Of a DNA stretch of 64,000 bases, positions 8,517 to 17,874 are shown one piece after another. The position numbers and the translations under genes are program-made. The notes beneath the pieces were generated by a model, which searched no databases, was not told the origin of the DNA, and was given only the letters and a program-made list of their open reading frames with translations. Numbering within the stretch: position 1 is the first letter of the stretch; each line of letters begins with the position of its first letter. Origin of the DNA: Allobrachymonas sp. Lineage in GTDB: Bacteria > Pseudomonadota > Gammaproteobacteria > Burkholderiales > Burkholderiaceae_C. The DNA lies in contig JAUMWT010000002.1 of the NCBI GenBank assembly GCA_030529505.1, positions 1 through 64,000 of the forward strand, given 5' to 3'.

Positions 8517-8927
8517 TGCCCGTTTGCTGGCGAGCAGCCCAGTCGACCCAGCCCAAGCCATGATGTGTCGCAAATGCTCGCCTGGTGGCCAGGCCAGCGT
8601 CTGTGCCTGGCGCCTTGCCGTGACTGCCTTTGCCAAGCAAGGCGCATGATGCGAAGATTTCGAACAGGAGCAAGTCTTGGTTTTGCTGGCAAACGCGCGC
8701 AAGGCGTAAGCAAAGGTCAGCATTTGTCGGCAAAGGCGACCTCTTTCAAGACTTACTTCTTGCTACCCGCTGTTCGCAGGCAAGCGGCAGACAATGCCGC
8801 CTGCTTTTGCAAGCGTTTCTTCATGGTCTTTTCTGCCCCCAAGGGCGGGCTCGAATCAAAGGCCTTGGGCGGCGTCAAAAGCAAAAAACCTGAAATTAAT
8901 TTTGATAACAGAGAAAGAGGGGAAAGC
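8517..8927. other. Intergenic region upstream of carbonic anhydrase gene
   Basis: 411 bp. The first part (about 8545-8670) contains GTGTCGCAAATGCTCGCCTGG and ends near CGAACAGGAGC; it resembles the interior and right end of the dispersed repeat family but is too diverged to call. The remainder shows an AT-richer stretch (8880-8910) that could hold the promoter of the next gene. Confidence 0.35.
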
Positions 8928-9677
8928 ATGAAATTTCAACGCCACTTGATCGTCGCCACCTTGAGCCTGGCCACGGCCACTGCTTACGCCGCTGGCGACC
9001 ACGACACCAAATGGGGCTACACCGGCCACGGTTCGCCCGAATCCTGGGGCGAGCTCTCGCCCAAGTTCCGCGCCTGCGCCGAAGGCAAGAGCCAATCGCC
9101 CATCAACATCACCGAAACAGTGGAAGGCGATCTGCCCGCGCTCAAAGTGAACTATCGCCCGTCCAAAGTGGAAGTGATCAACAACGGCCACACCATCCAG
9201 GCCAATTATTCCGACAGCAACAACACCCTGCGCGTGGGCGACAAGGTCTATACCCTCAAGCAGTTCCACTTCCACGTTCCCAGCGAGAACCTGATCAAGG
9301 GCAAATCCTTCCCGCTGGAAGCGCACTTCGTGCACGCCGATGCCAAGGGCAATCTGGCCGTGATCGGCGTGCTGTACGAAAACGGCAAAGACAACAGCCG
9401 CCTGGCGCCCATCTGGCAAGCCATGCCTGAAAAGAACGGCGGCAAAACCGCGCTGAAGCAAAGCTTCAACGCTGCCACCCTGCTGCCCGCTTCGCTGGAT
9501 TACTACCGCTTCTCCGGCTCGCTGACCACGCCGCCCTGCAGCGAAGGCGTGAGCTGGATGGTCCTCAAAAGCTTTGACCACATCGGCAAAGCGCAAGTCG
9601 ACAAGTTCAGCCGCGTGATGGGCGGCCCGAACAACCGCCCGGTGCAGCCCGTGAACGCGCGCATCGTGGTGCAGTAA
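8928..9677 (+). CDS. Periplasmic alpha-carbonic anhydrase
   Basis: 249 residues with a signal peptide (about 1-21, ATAYAAG). Hallmarks of alpha-carbonic anhydrase are present: WGYTGHGSPESWGEL, the QSPINI motif, the zinc ligands in FHFHVPSEN and the third His in EAHFVHAD, and SLTTPPCSEGVSW near the active-site floor. It interconverts CO2 and bicarbonate in the periplasm. The frame is open further upstream, but AGAGGGGAAAGC in front of the ATG at 8928 and the signal peptide fix the start. No operon partner. Confidence 0.95.
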   Translation: MKFQRHLIVATLSLATATAYAAGDHDTKWGYTGHGSPESWGELSPKFRACAEGKSQSPINITETVEGDLPALKVNYRPSKVEVINNGHTIQANYSDSNNTLRVGDKVYTLKQFHFHVPSENLIKGKSFPLEAHFVHADAKGNLAVIGVLYENGKDNSRLAPIWQAMPEKNGGKTALKQSFNAATLLPASLDYYRFSGSLTTPPCSEGVSWMVLKSFDHIGKAQVDKFSRVMGGPNNRPVQPVNARIVVQ

Positions 9678-10132
9678 ACGAGGCGCTCAAAATCGCCCAA
9701 CGCTTCCGTGCGCGGGCGATTCAGTTGGCTTGTGAAAAGGCCGACTGATACCCTCAAGACATGGGGCGGACCAAGCAGCCTGTGGGCTGGGAAATACTCC
9801 CGGCGCACAGGCTGTCTGTTTTTGCGCTTCAGGTTTTTTGCGGGTTGGCAGCCAGGTGTGGTGCGACGAGCCAGATCGAAGCGTCAGGCTGCGCGCTGTG
9901 CCGGCCACGCCATTGCTTGCTTGGCCTGCGCCTTATGCCAGCCAATTCAGGCGATGGCTGGGTGCATCGCCATCCGAAGAAAGACTGTCGCTGGTGTGGC
10001 ATTCGTTCGGTTGTTGTTGCGCTTCTTGCGCAAACCGGCGCGCGGCCTGCGCAGTGCCCCAGTGCTGTGTTTTGCGGCTTGATGAACACTCTGGCAGACC
10101 GCTTCTTCTCGCCCAGGGCATGCAAACAGGCC
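9678..10132. other. Convergent intergenic region between carbonic anhydrase gene and ahpF
   Basis: 455 bp between convergent genes. A hairpin AATCGCCC (9691-9698) / GGGCGATT (9714-9721) follows the carbonic anhydrase stop but has no T-run. The open frames here look like shadows; nothing else is recognised. Confidence 0.4.
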
Positions 10133-11725
10133 CTAATTCTGCCCGCCATGGCGAATCAGCTCATCAAACGCCGATAGGGCCGCCTTGGCCCCTTCACCCA
10201 TCGCGACTACGATTTGCTTGTAGGGCACGCTGGTGCAATCGCCTGCGGCAAACACGCCGGGGGCGCTGGTGGCGGCGCGGCTGTCGATTTCGATTTCGCC
10301 AGCACGGTTGAGCGTCACGGCGCCAGCCAGCCACTGGGTGTTGGGCAGCAAGCCGATTTGCACGAACACGCCAGCCAGCGGCAGCTCGTGCGCGGCCTGG
10401 GTGTTGCGGTCAGTGTAGCGCAGGCCCGTGACGCGCTGGCCGTCGCCCATCACTTCGGTGACTTGTGAGTTTGTCAGCACGCGCACATTGGGCAGGGTCA
10501 GCAGCTTTTGCTGCAACACGGCATCGGCCTTGAGGGCCGGCTGGTATTCGAGCAGGGTGACGTGCTCGACGATGCCGGCCAGATCGATGGCGGCTTCCAC
10601 GCCTGAATTGCCACCGCCGATCACGGCCACGGGCTTGCCTTTGAACAGCGGCCCGTCGCAGTGCGTGCAAAAAGCAATGCCGCGCGTTTTGTATTGCGCT
10701 TCGCCCGGCACATTCATCTCGCGCCAGCGTGCGCCGGTGGCCAGCACAACGGTGCGGGCCTTGATCACCGCGCCATTGGCCAGCACCACTTCGGCCAGAC
10801 CGCCCGCTTGCGCAGCGGGCTTGAGTGCCGTGGCCTGCTGCCCGCTCAGCACGTCCACGCCGTTTTGGCGCACATTGTTTTGCAGCACGGCGGCGAGTTG
10901 CGGGCCGTCGGTTTCGGGGATGGCGATCAGGTTTTCGATGCACTGCGTATCGAGAATCTGCCCGCCCATGCGTTCGGCCAGCAAGCCGGTGCGAATGCCC
11001 TTGCGCGCGGCGTAGATGGCCGCGGCCGAACCGGCCGGCCCGCCGCCGATCACCAGCACGTCGTAAGGCGCTTTGTCTTGCAAGGCCGCGGCTTGCTGCG
11101 TGGCGTCATCGGGGTTGAGCTTGGCCAGGATCTCTTCCACGCCCATGCGGCCGTTGGCAAAGTGCTGGCCGTTGAGCAGCACGGTGGGCACGGCCATGAT
11201 CTGGCGCGCCTCCACCTCGGGCTGGAAAAGTGCGCCATCGATCACGGTGACCTGCACCCGCGGGTTGTGCACGGCCATCAGCGCCAGCGCCTGCACCACT
11301 TCGGGGCAGCTTTGGCAGCTCAGGCTCATGAAGACTTCGAAACGGTAGCTGCCCGGCAGGGCCTGAATGCGCTCGATGATCGCTGCATCGACCTTGGGCG
11401 GGTGCCCGCCCGTCCACAGCAGGGCCAGCACCAGCGAGGTGAACTCGTGCCCCAGCGGGATGGCGGCAAAGCGCAGATGCTGCTGCGCGTCTGGCCGGCC
11501 AATGGTGAACGATGGCCGGCGCACATCGCTGGCAGCGCTTGTGGTGCTGCTGGCGTTATCGGCCACCGTCAGCGTGATGTGCTCGCTCATGCTGGCGATT
11601 TGCTGCAGCAGGGTGTGCAGCTCGGCCGACTTGGCATCGTTGCCCAGCGAGGCCGTCAACGTGAGCGGGCGGCGCAGCATGCCCAGATATTGCTGCAATT
11701 GGGCGGCCATTTCCTGGTCGAGCAT
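10133..11725 (-). CDS. ahpF: Alkyl hydroperoxide reductase subunit F
   Basis: 530 residues, normal for AhpF. N-terminal tandem thioredoxin-like folds (about 1-200) include the CxxC of [12 protein letters not shown] thioredoxin-reductase-like part follows: FAD motif [19 protein letters not shown], redox CxxC in [13 protein letters not shown](P)H motif [12 protein letters not shown], and [15 protein letters not shown]. It transfers electrons from NADH to AhpC for peroxide reduction in the cytoplasm. AAGGAAAC precedes the ATG. Usually ahpF follows ahpC closely; here 531 bp with two repeat copies lie between them, so separate transcription is likely. Confidence 0.95.
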   Translation of the reverse strand: MLDQEMAAQLQQYLGMLRRPLTLTASLGNDAKSAELHTLLQQIASMSEHITLTVADNASSTTSAASDVRRPSFTIGRPDAQQHLRFAAIPLGHEFTSLVLALLWTGGHPPKVDAAIIERIQALPGSYRFEVFMSLSCQSCPEVVQALALMAVHNPRVQVTVIDGALFQPEVEARQIMAVPTVLLNGQHFANGRMGVEEILAKLNPDDATQQAAALQDKAPYDVLVIGGGPAGSAAAIYAARKGIRTGLLAERMGGQILDTQCIENLIAIPETDGPQLAAVLQNNVRQNGVDVLSGQQATALKPAAQAGGLAEVVLANGAVIKARTVVLATGARWREMNVPGEAQYKTRGIAFCTHCDGPLFKGKPVAVIGGGNSGVEAAIDLAGIVEHVTLLEYQPALKADAVLQQKLLTLPNVRVLTNSQVTEVMGDGQRVTGLRYTDRNTQAAHELPLAGVFVQIGLLPNTQWLAGAVTLNRAGEIEIDSRAATSAPGVFAAGDCTSVPYKQIVVAMGEGAKAALSAFDELIRHGGQN

Positions 11726-11789
11726 GTTTGTTTCCTTGGCGAATCAATGGGTGAGGGGCAATGGCGTTTCCATCATGGCCAGGCAGTCA

Positions 11790-11962
11790 GAGCCTGTTCA
11801 CGATCTCAACGCGAGGCGATTGGATATGGTGCGGATGGGATTCAAGGCGCACATCAAGGTACACGAGCGAAGGGCATAGCCCGTGCTATGGACGAGATTG
11901 GCAAGGTAGCAGATCGCCCGGCTCCGTATTCAAGCGCCCGTGAGGAGATTGTGAACAGGCTC
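11790..11962 (-). repeat. MITE-like repeat, copy 3 (inverted orientation)
   Basis: 173 bp, ends GAGCCTGTTC (11790-11799) and GAACAGGCTC (11953-11962), perfect 10-base inverted repeats that continue inward as ACGATCTC and GGAGATTGT (two mismatches). Both flanks are TCA (11787-11789 and 11963-11965), a perfect three-base TNA target duplication. The interior is in the opposite direction to most other copies. Confidence 0.88.
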
Positions 11963-12115
11963 TCAGGCGCGAGGCGCATGCCTGGGCGGCAAGCGCCGGA
12001 GAAAAGCCATGCTTTTGCAACAGATCAAAGCTCAATTCAAAGCTCAATTGGCCCTGGTTGCGCCTGAAGCTTTTGCGGCTGTGCGCGCAGCAAGGAGTGG
12101 CTGCCAGAAACCTTG

Positions 12116-12256
12116 GGAGTTGTTCAAAATTCCCTCATCCCCTTGCCGGTGCTTGAATGATGGGGCCGGGCGATGCGTGGCGCGATGGCAGGCGGCGAGG
12201 GCGCCTGCCCCTCCATGCCTCGTCATGTGCCTCGCCTTGAGACCGTGAGCAGCTTC
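12116..12256 (+). repeat. MITE-like repeat, copy 4 (short)
   Basis: 141 bp with diverged ends GGAGTTGTTC and GAGCAGCTTC. It lacks part of the interior. Its right boundary is followed by TCA (12257-12259), which is exactly the stop codon of ahpC read on the other strand. Confidence 0.7.
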
Positions 12257-12820
12257 TCAGATCTTGCCCACCAGATCCAGCGAAGGCTTGAGCGTTTCCG
12301 CGCCCTCCTGCCACTTGGCGGGGCAGACTTCGCCGGGGTGCTCGGCCACGTATTTGGCGGCTTTGAGGCGGCGCAGCAAATCCTTGGCATCGCGGCCGAT
12401 GCCGTTGTCATTTACTTCCATGGCCTTGATCTGGCCTTCGGGGTTGATGATGAAGGTGCCGCGCAGCGCCATGCCTTCTTCCTCAATCATCACCTGGAAG
12501 TTGCGGCTGATGGTGCCGGTGGGATCAGCCAGCATGGGGAAGCGGATTTTCTGGATGGTTTCGGACGCATCGTGCCAGGCCTTGTGGGTGAAGTGGGTGT
12601 CGGTGGAGACGCTGTAAATCTCTGCGCCCAGCTTCTGGAACTCGGCGTAGTTGTCGGCCAGATCGCCCAGCTCGGTGGGGCAAACGAAGGTGAAATCGGC
12701 CGGGTAGAACACGAAGACCGACCATTTGCCCTTGAGTGTGTCCTGGGTTACTACCACGAACTGGCCGTTGTGATAGGCCGTGGCATGAAAAGGCAGGACA
12801 GTCGTGTTGATCAGAGACAT
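12257..12820 (-). CDS. ahpC: Alkyl hydroperoxide reductase subunit C (peroxiredoxin)
   Basis: 187 residues, exactly the usual AhpC length. The peroxidatic Cys lies in [10 protein letters not shown] (near residue 47) and the resolving Cys in [10 protein letters not shown] near the C-terminus; a typical 2-Cys peroxiredoxin of the AhpC class. It reduces H2O2 and organic peroxides with AhpF as reductant. The frame is open eight codons further, but CAGGAGC sits ahead of the ATG at 12820. The stop codon abuts a short repeat element. Confidence 0.97.
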   Translation of the reverse strand: MSLINTTVLPFHATAYHNGQFVVVTQDTLKGKWSVFVFYPADFTFVCPTELGDLADNYAEFQKLGAEIYSVSTDTHFTHKAWHDASETIQKIRFPMLADPTGTISRNFQVMIEEEGMALRGTFIINPEGQIKAMEVNDNGIGRDAKDLLRRLKAAKYVAEHPGEVCPAKWQEGAETLKPSLDLVGKI

Positions 12821-13760
12821 GGCAAAAGCTCCTGATGAATGCAAGGTTGGAAAAGAAAAACAAACCGAACAGGCAATGCCGCTTCAGCCATGCATGCCCA
12901 TGTGACTGGCGTTGCGACCGGCTGACCCTGGTTGTGCTGCCAGGGCGCCGGGTCTTGGACCTGCTGCATGCAGGCAAGCAATTGGCTGGGTGCGGCACAG
13001 ACGCACAGTATGCCCGACAAGTGAGAGGAGCGCACCATTTTCGGCTGCTTCCTCTTGGTTGAAGACTCGGCGTAAAGCACGGAGGTGCTGCACGAGCCAG
13101 CCGTGGCTTTGACCCTGCCGTGCAAGCGGCGAGGCTGTGTGGCTCAAGAGGCTCAAGAGTCACGGCAATGCCGGAGCCTGGTCCCTCGTCGTGCTCTGCG
13201 TCTTGATTGATGCACTGGCAGGCTGCGTCGCAGCATCAAAAGACGAGTGCTGATACAGGCCCTGGTGTCAACGAGGCCATCCGGCGCAGCGACCTGCGCA
13301 GCATGCGGGCAAAAAAAAGCCAGGGCAGAGGCCCTGGCAAAAAAGGATGTGCGAGAGATGGTTTTCGCATCCTGTGAGCCTGCAGCCGCAGCTGCCGGTT
13401 CGGGCCATATGGTGCCCCAGATGCTAAAAACAAGGATTCCGTAGGGGCAATGCCTGCAAACAATTGTCACAAACAGCCTCTTTTTTACGGTTATCTGACG
13501 GCAACTTGTTGAAATTTGGCGGGTGTTGGCTCGGAACGCGCTCAGAACAACAAGCAGGGCCTGCTGTGGCTTGCGTCTGCTGATGAGGCATCGCCTTTGT
13601 GTGGCTTGATGCGACAAGCGCATTGAAAATCGCGCTTTGCCAGCCATGTGCGCGCATCTTTCGTTAATTGCGTCCATTTTTATTGAGCAGAGTGCCCGGT
13701 GCTGGCCTGCGCTTGCCGCCCAGGTCGTGCGCCGGGCCAGAATCTGCTAAGGTGCCGCGC
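12821..13760. other. Long intergenic region upstream of ahpC
   Basis: 940 bp between divergent ahpC and the THUMP methyltransferase gene. Frames here give unlikely, Arg/Cys-rich products and I call none coding. The middle holds two tandem leftward terminator-type hairpins (listed separately). The ahpC promoter and the methyltransferase promoter must lie at either end; no clear OxyR site was found. Confidence 0.45.
13311..13373 (-). terminator. Two tandem leftward rho-independent terminators
   Basis: Reading leftward: an AGGATGCG / CGCACATCCT hairpin (13344-13373) followed by TTTTTT, then immediately GCCAGGG / CCCTGGC with a six-base loop (13319-13338) followed by eight T. There is no leftward gene upstream of them inside the window, so they either insulate ahpC or end a small RNA transcribed from about 13400-13560. 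Confidence 0.65.
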
Positions 13761-15176
13761 ATGAATGATCTGCTCACGCTCTTTTTGCCCTGTGCCGCCG
13801 GGGTGGAAGGCCTGCTGGCCGATGAAGTGGCCGGCCTGTTGGCCAAACACTGGGCCAAACACTGCGCCGATGAAACGCCTGCCTCTGCCGTGCAGGCGCA
13901 GCGCGGCGGCGTGCGCGTGCAGGGGCCGTGGCGGCTGGCTTTGCTGCTGAATCTGCACAGCCGCCTGGCGCAGCGGGTGCTGGTGCAAGTGGCGCATGCG
14001 CCCTATGTGCAAGAAGACGATCTGTACGCTGCGGCCAGCGCCGTGCCGTGGGAAGACTGGTTTGCCGTGCAGCAAACCTTCAAGATCGACGCCACCGCGC
14101 AGCGCTGCCCGCTCAAGAGCCTGAACTTTGCGGCGCTGCGCATCAAAGATGCCGTAGCCGACTGCTTTCGCGCCAGGGCGGGCAGCCGCCCCAGTGTGGA
14201 TGCGCAGCGCCCGGGCGTGCGCATTCACGCGCATCTGGATGCGCAGCACTGCACGCTGTACATCGACACCTCGGGCGAGCCCCTGTTCAAGCGCGGCTGG
14301 CGCGAAGACAAGGGCGATGCCCCGCTCAAGGAAACGCTGGCCGCAGCCATGCTAGCCGCCAGCGGCTGGCAGCCCGATTCGGGCCAGCCCCTGTACGACC
14401 CCTGCTGTGGCAGCGGCACCATCGTGATCGAAGCGGCGCAAATGGCCTGCCGCATGGCCCCGGGTCGGCAGCGCCGCTTTGCCTTCGAGCGCCTGCTGCC
14501 CTACCAGCCTGCGCCGTGGCAGCAATTGCTGCAAGCCGCGCTCGCGGCTGAAATCGTGCCGCCGGAAGTCACCATTTTCGGCAGCGATGTGGCCCACCGC
14601 ATGGTGGACTTTGCCCAGCGCAATGCCGAACGCGCCGGCGTGGCGCGAGCCGTGCAGCTACGCGGGGGCGATGCCTTGCAGCGCATGCCGCCCAGCGCGG
14701 TGCCGGGGGTGCTGCTGCTCAACCCCCCGTATGGCGAACGCATTGCCGCCGCAGGCGTGGCCGGGCGCGATGCCCTGGCGCGCCGGGCGCAACAGGCATC
14801 GTCTCGCAGCGCAGGGCGCGAGCGCGCCGTCATCACAGGTGCGGCGGCAGACGACGGCGCGGCCGACTTTTTCGAACGCTTGGCGCAGCACTGGAAGCGG
14901 CACTACCCGGGCTGGACGGCCTGGCTGCTCAGCCCCGACATGAAACTGCCGCAGCGCATGCGCCTGCAAGCCGCGCGCCGCGTGCCCCTGTGGAACGGGC
15001 CGCTGGAGTGCCGCCTGTTCCGCTTCGACATGGTGGCCGGGCGCTTGCCCAAGCAGGGGCCAATGTGCGTGGGCGGCGGCGAATCAGGCGCAGGGGCGGA
15101 AGCGGCCAGCGCATCTGGATCAACTGCTGCGGCCTGCGCCATGCCCCGCCCTGCTGCTCAAGGCCCTGGCGCATGA
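13761..15176 (+). CDS. THUMP-domain 23S rRNA/tRNA guanine-N2 methyltransferase (RlmL-like, short form)
   Basis: 471 residues. N-terminal ferredoxin-like/THUMP region (about 1-165), then a Rossmann methyltransferase with SAM motif YDPCCGSGTIVIEAA and the catalytic LLNPPYGER (NPPY, typical of N2-guanine methyltransferases). It matches the N-terminal half of RlmL, which makes m2G2445 in 23S rRNA, and lacks the second RlmK-like methyltransferase domain. The C-terminal 40 residues are low complexity. ATG at 13761 follows AAGGTG; the frame is open upstream but without a better start. The lipoprotein gene begins downstream. Confidence 0.85.
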   Translation: MNDLLTLFLPCAAGVEGLLADEVAGLLAKHWAKHCADETPASAVQAQRGGVRVQGPWRLALLLNLHSRLAQRVLVQVAHAPYVQEDDLYAAASAVPWEDWFAVQQTFKIDATAQRCPLKSLNFAALRIKDAVADCFRARAGSRPSVDAQRPGVRIHAHLDAQHCTLYIDTSGEPLFKRGWREDKGDAPLKETLAAAMLAASGWQPDSGQPLYDPCCGSGTIVIEAAQMACRMAPGRQRRFAFERLLPYQPAPWQQLLQAALAAEIVPPEVTIFGSDVAHRMVDFAQRNAERAGVARAVQLRGGDALQRMPPSAVPGVLLLNPPYGERIAAAGVAGRDALARRAQQASSRSAGRERAVITGAAADDGAADFFERLAQHWKRHYPGWTAWLLSPDMKLPQRMRLQAARRVPLWNGPLECRLFRFDMVAGRLPKQGPMCVGGGESGAGAEAASASGSTAAACAMPRPAAQGPGA

Positions 15177-15373
15177 AGCGCATGCAGCGACCTGGCCAAG
15201 CGCATCGCTTGCAAAGCCCCAACGAAGGGGGTGCGGCGGATGGACGCTCCGCCGGAGTCAGTGAGGATTGCAATGCAAACGCAACAGACCCCGCGTTTGG
15301 CATCCCCATCAACAACAGTGGCGGCCTTCTGGGCCGGATTGGCCTTGCCAGCGCGCGCGGCGTTTCCCCAGCA

Positions 15374-16798
15374 GTGGCTCTTCGGAAGAAGGGGAGTGGC
15401 TGCCCGCACATCTGGCACAAAAGCCTGCAAGCCCTGTGCCTGTTGCCGCTGGCCTGTGCCCTGGCGGGCTGTGCCGATAACGCCGCGCCGCCACATCCCC
15501 AGCCCCTGCTGCATCAGGGCGTGGCCACGGACATGCGCTACAACAGCTTGATGGATGCCGCCTTTGGCACGGAAAACGAGCGCATCGTGCCAGGCGAGGT
15601 GTATTGGCAGGCGCTGCTGCCCCTGCCGCAAGTTTTGCTGCAAGCCGCCTCGCCAGCGGCCTTGGCAACAGCCTCTGCTGCGGCAGATCAGGCAGGCAAA
15701 GCAGCCGCCCGGCCTGCGGGCAAATCGCGCCCGGCCAAGGCATGGCCTGCTGCCGCATCAGCAGCTGTTGAAAACCGGCCGGCGCTCATCCGCCCGCGCG
15801 AAGCGGTGCGCTTGAGCGACGAGCAAGTGGCGCTGGTGGTGGAGTCCTTGCCCTTGGCCGCTTTGTCCCAGCCGCTCCAAACAGGCAGTGGCCCGGCTGC
15901 TGCGCCTGCGGCTGCAAGCACATCCGCAGCGGCCGGTGCATCGGTCACGGGCGCAGCGCCCGCGCACATTGGCGTGGTCTTTTTCCGGGCCGATGCCGGT
16001 GCTGCCGCGGATACTGCAGCAGCCCAAGGCGGCCCGGGCAACAAAAACGAAACGGCCGCAGAACAATGGCGCGCCGTGCGCCTGGTGCCGCATGTGGATG
16101 CGCTGATGACAAGCCCCGCCCCGCCCGATGTGCAGGTGTACCGGCTGAGTGCGGGCCGCTACCTCGTCACCTACACGCAAACCCTGTGCCAGGCAGGCTC
16201 GTGCAGCCGTTGGCTCAAGGGCTACTTGCTGCAGCCCGAAGCGATGCGGGCCGTGTTCAGCGCCCGCCTGGCCAGCAGCAATGCCCAACAATGGGCCGAT
16301 TGCCCGGCGCGGCTGGGCTTGACGGCGCGTACCGATGACGCGCTGGCCGCCAGCGTGCGCCAGTTGCATGCGCAGGCTGGGGTTGATACGGGCGTGGCTG
16401 CTGGGGGAGCGGCCGCAGCGGCTGCGGCATCGGCCGCCACATCAAACCTGGCATCAACAAACGCATCAATGCGCATGCCTACGCCTGGGCCTGCACCGGT
16501 GCGGCCCCAGCCAACAGGCAGCGGCCAGCCGGCCACCACACGCCCGGCTGTTGCCGCTCAGCAATCGGCCCCAGCGCCCAAAGCGCCCGCGCACAGCTGC
16601 CATGCGGTGTTGGGCGAGGTGCACCTCCTCTCGCGTGGCCGCGCCGATGCGGCCGACGTGCAAATCCGCTACAGCGGCGCGGTATCGGATGCGCCTGGCC
16701 AGTTGCGCCCCATCGCGCAGGCGCAACTGTTCCGCCTGCAAGGCGATCAACTGGTGCAAATCGATGGCAGCGCCAGCCCGGTGCCCGCACAGCCATGA
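15374..16798 (+). CDS. Putative lipoprotein of unknown function
   Basis: About 474 residues. A hydrophobic segment ending in the lipobox LACALAGC predicts a lipid-anchored envelope protein. The rest has alternating Ala-rich low-complexity linkers and two recognisably folded blocks (VQVYRLSAGRYLVTYTQTLC... and a C-terminal CHAVLGEVHLLSRG... region). Four Cys outside the lipobox could form disulfides. The start is uncertain: GTG at 15374 gives a normal signal peptide; an ATG at 15173 overlapping the previous stop would put about 97 residues before the lipobox. The next gene overlaps its stop (ATGA). I recognise no family. Confidence 0.6.
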   Translation: MALRKKGSGCPHIWHKSLQALCLLPLACALAGCADNAAPPHPQPLLHQGVATDMRYNSLMDAAFGTENERIVPGEVYWQALLPLPQVLLQAASPAALATASAAADQAGKAAARPAGKSRPAKAWPAAASAAVENRPALIRPREAVRLSDEQVALVVESLPLAALSQPLQTGSGPAAAPAAASTSAAAGASVTGAAPAHIGVVFFRADAGAAADTAAAQGGPGNKNETAAEQWRAVRLVPHVDALMTSPAPPDVQVYRLSAGRYLVTYTQTLCQAGSCSRWLKGYLLQPEAMRAVFSARLASSNAQQWADCPARLGLTARTDDALAASVRQLHAQAGVDTGVAAGGAAAAAAASAATSNLASTNASMRMPTPGPAPVRPQPTGSGQPATTRPAVAAQQSAPAPKAPAHSCHAVLGEVHLLSRGRADAADVQIRYSGAVSDAPGQLRPIAQAQLFRLQGDQLVQIDGSASPVPAQP

Positions 16799-17301
16799 GC
16801 GCCCTGCCGTTTTCTGCCCCCATGCCGGATACGAACGCCGCGATAGGCTTGGAAAGCGGCGTGGCGGATGATGCGCAGACCGCGCCCCGGCGCGTGGTGC
16901 TTGACACCAATATCGTGCTCGATGTGCTGCTGTTTCAGGCACCCGAGGCCGAGCCGCTGCGCGCCGCCTTGCAGGCCGGGCAAGTGCAGTGGCTGGCCAC
17001 CGCGCATATGCGCGAAGAGCTGCGCCGCGTGCTTGATTACGCCCACATCGCCCCGCGCGTGCAGTTTTACGGCACCACGGCCGAGCAGATTCTGGCGCGG
17101 CGCGACCAGTGGGTGCGGCCGGTGGAGGCCGCCCCGCCCTGCGTCTTTGTCTGCCGCGATGCCGATGACCAATGCTTCATCGATCTGGCCGTGGCGCATG
17201 GCGCGCTGCTGCTGAGCAAAGACGCACAAGTGCTCAAACTGCGCAAGCGCCTGGCGCGCCAAGGCGTGGTGGTGAGCCGCAGCTTTGTGCCCGTAGCGTG
17301 A
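16795..17301 (+). CDS. PIN-domain protein (VapC-like putative toxin/nuclease)
   Basis: 168 residues. The four acidic positions of a PIN nuclease are visible: Asp in RRVVLDTNIVLDVL, Glu in MREELRRVL, Asp pair in CRDADDQCFIDLA and a late Asp in LLSKDAQVL. This matches the PIN-family group annotated as putative toxin component. The first 30 residues are an extra N-terminal tail. No antitoxin-like small gene lies next to it; instead it overlaps the upstream lipoprotein gene by four bases and is likely co-translated with it. RNA cleavage is expected, the target is unknown. Confidence 0.82.
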   Translation: MSALPFSAPMPDTNAAIGLESGVADDAQTAPRRVVLDTNIVLDVLLFQAPEAEPLRAALQAGQVQWLATAHMREELRRVLDYAHIAPRVQFYGTTAEQILARRDQWVRPVEAAPPCVFVCRDADDQCFIDLAVAHGALLLSKDAQVLKLRKRLARQGVVVSRSFVPVA

Positions 17302-17392
17302 GCGATTGTTCTGCGTCGTGGCGTACGTAAACGCTGCGCGCTTCCAATCTGGTTCCTTTGGGCCGCTGCTTTTCTTGTGCGGGAAATGCTCG

Positions 17393-17577
17393 GAACCTGT
17401 TCAAAGTCTTCTCACGGGCGCTTGCCAATAGAAGGAAGCGGGCGGTCTGCTGTGTTGCCAATCTCGGCAACCATTTGGTGCATGTCACACGGGCCATGTG
17501 CTGCGCCACATACAAAGATGTGGCATCCCATCCCGCTCCATATCCAATCGCCTCACATTGAGATTTTGACCAGCTTC
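17393..17577 (+). repeat. MITE-like repeat, copy 5
   Basis: 185 bp, ends GAACCTGTTC and GACCAGCTTC, flanked by TCG and TCA. Interior includes CTGCGCCACATACAAAGATG and ATCCAATCGCCTCACATTGA, shared with other copies. It lies 91 bp after the PIN gene. Confidence 0.85.
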
Positions 17578-17595
17578 TCACAGGTTTCAACACAC

Positions 17596-17626
17596 CCAAA
17601 AAGAAACCGCTGCGGGTGCAGCGGTT
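17596..17626 (-). terminator. Leftward rho-independent terminator
   Basis: Perfect nine-base stem AACCGCTGC / GCAGCGGTT (17605-17613, 17618-17626). Read leftward it is followed by TCTTTTT. It probably ends the transcript of the BMP-family gene 250 bp upstream on that strand. Confidence 0.7.
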
Positions 17627-17874
17627 GCGGGGTAACGGGTAGATGGCAACAAGCGGTGGTGCAGAGCTTGTTTGTGATGCGGCGTGACCAGTTCGTGGTG
17701 CGTTGAAGGGGGCGTTCAAGCACCGAAGAGGTGGGTGGGCAGACGGATGATGCCACCCTACCCGTTTCATTCGGCCATGTCACTCGGCCATGTGCCGCTG
17801 CGGCGTCGAACGCATCCGTTCCATTGATGCGTGGCATCCGTCCTGGATGCCAGCGCAGGAACGAATTCACGCGA

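Noticed and set aside
8545-8670. Further copy of the MITE-like repeat
   Set aside because: Some interior words and a CGAACAGGAGC end are similar, but the left end is missing and the match is too weak.
9691-9721. Terminator after the carbonic anhydrase gene
   Set aside because: An eight-base stem is present but no T-run follows and the loop is long, so I only mention it as a hairpin.
13153-13677. 174-residue leftward open frame
   Set aside because: Arg/Cys-rich product without a domain, crossing two terminator hairpins; regarded as chance in high-G+C DNA.
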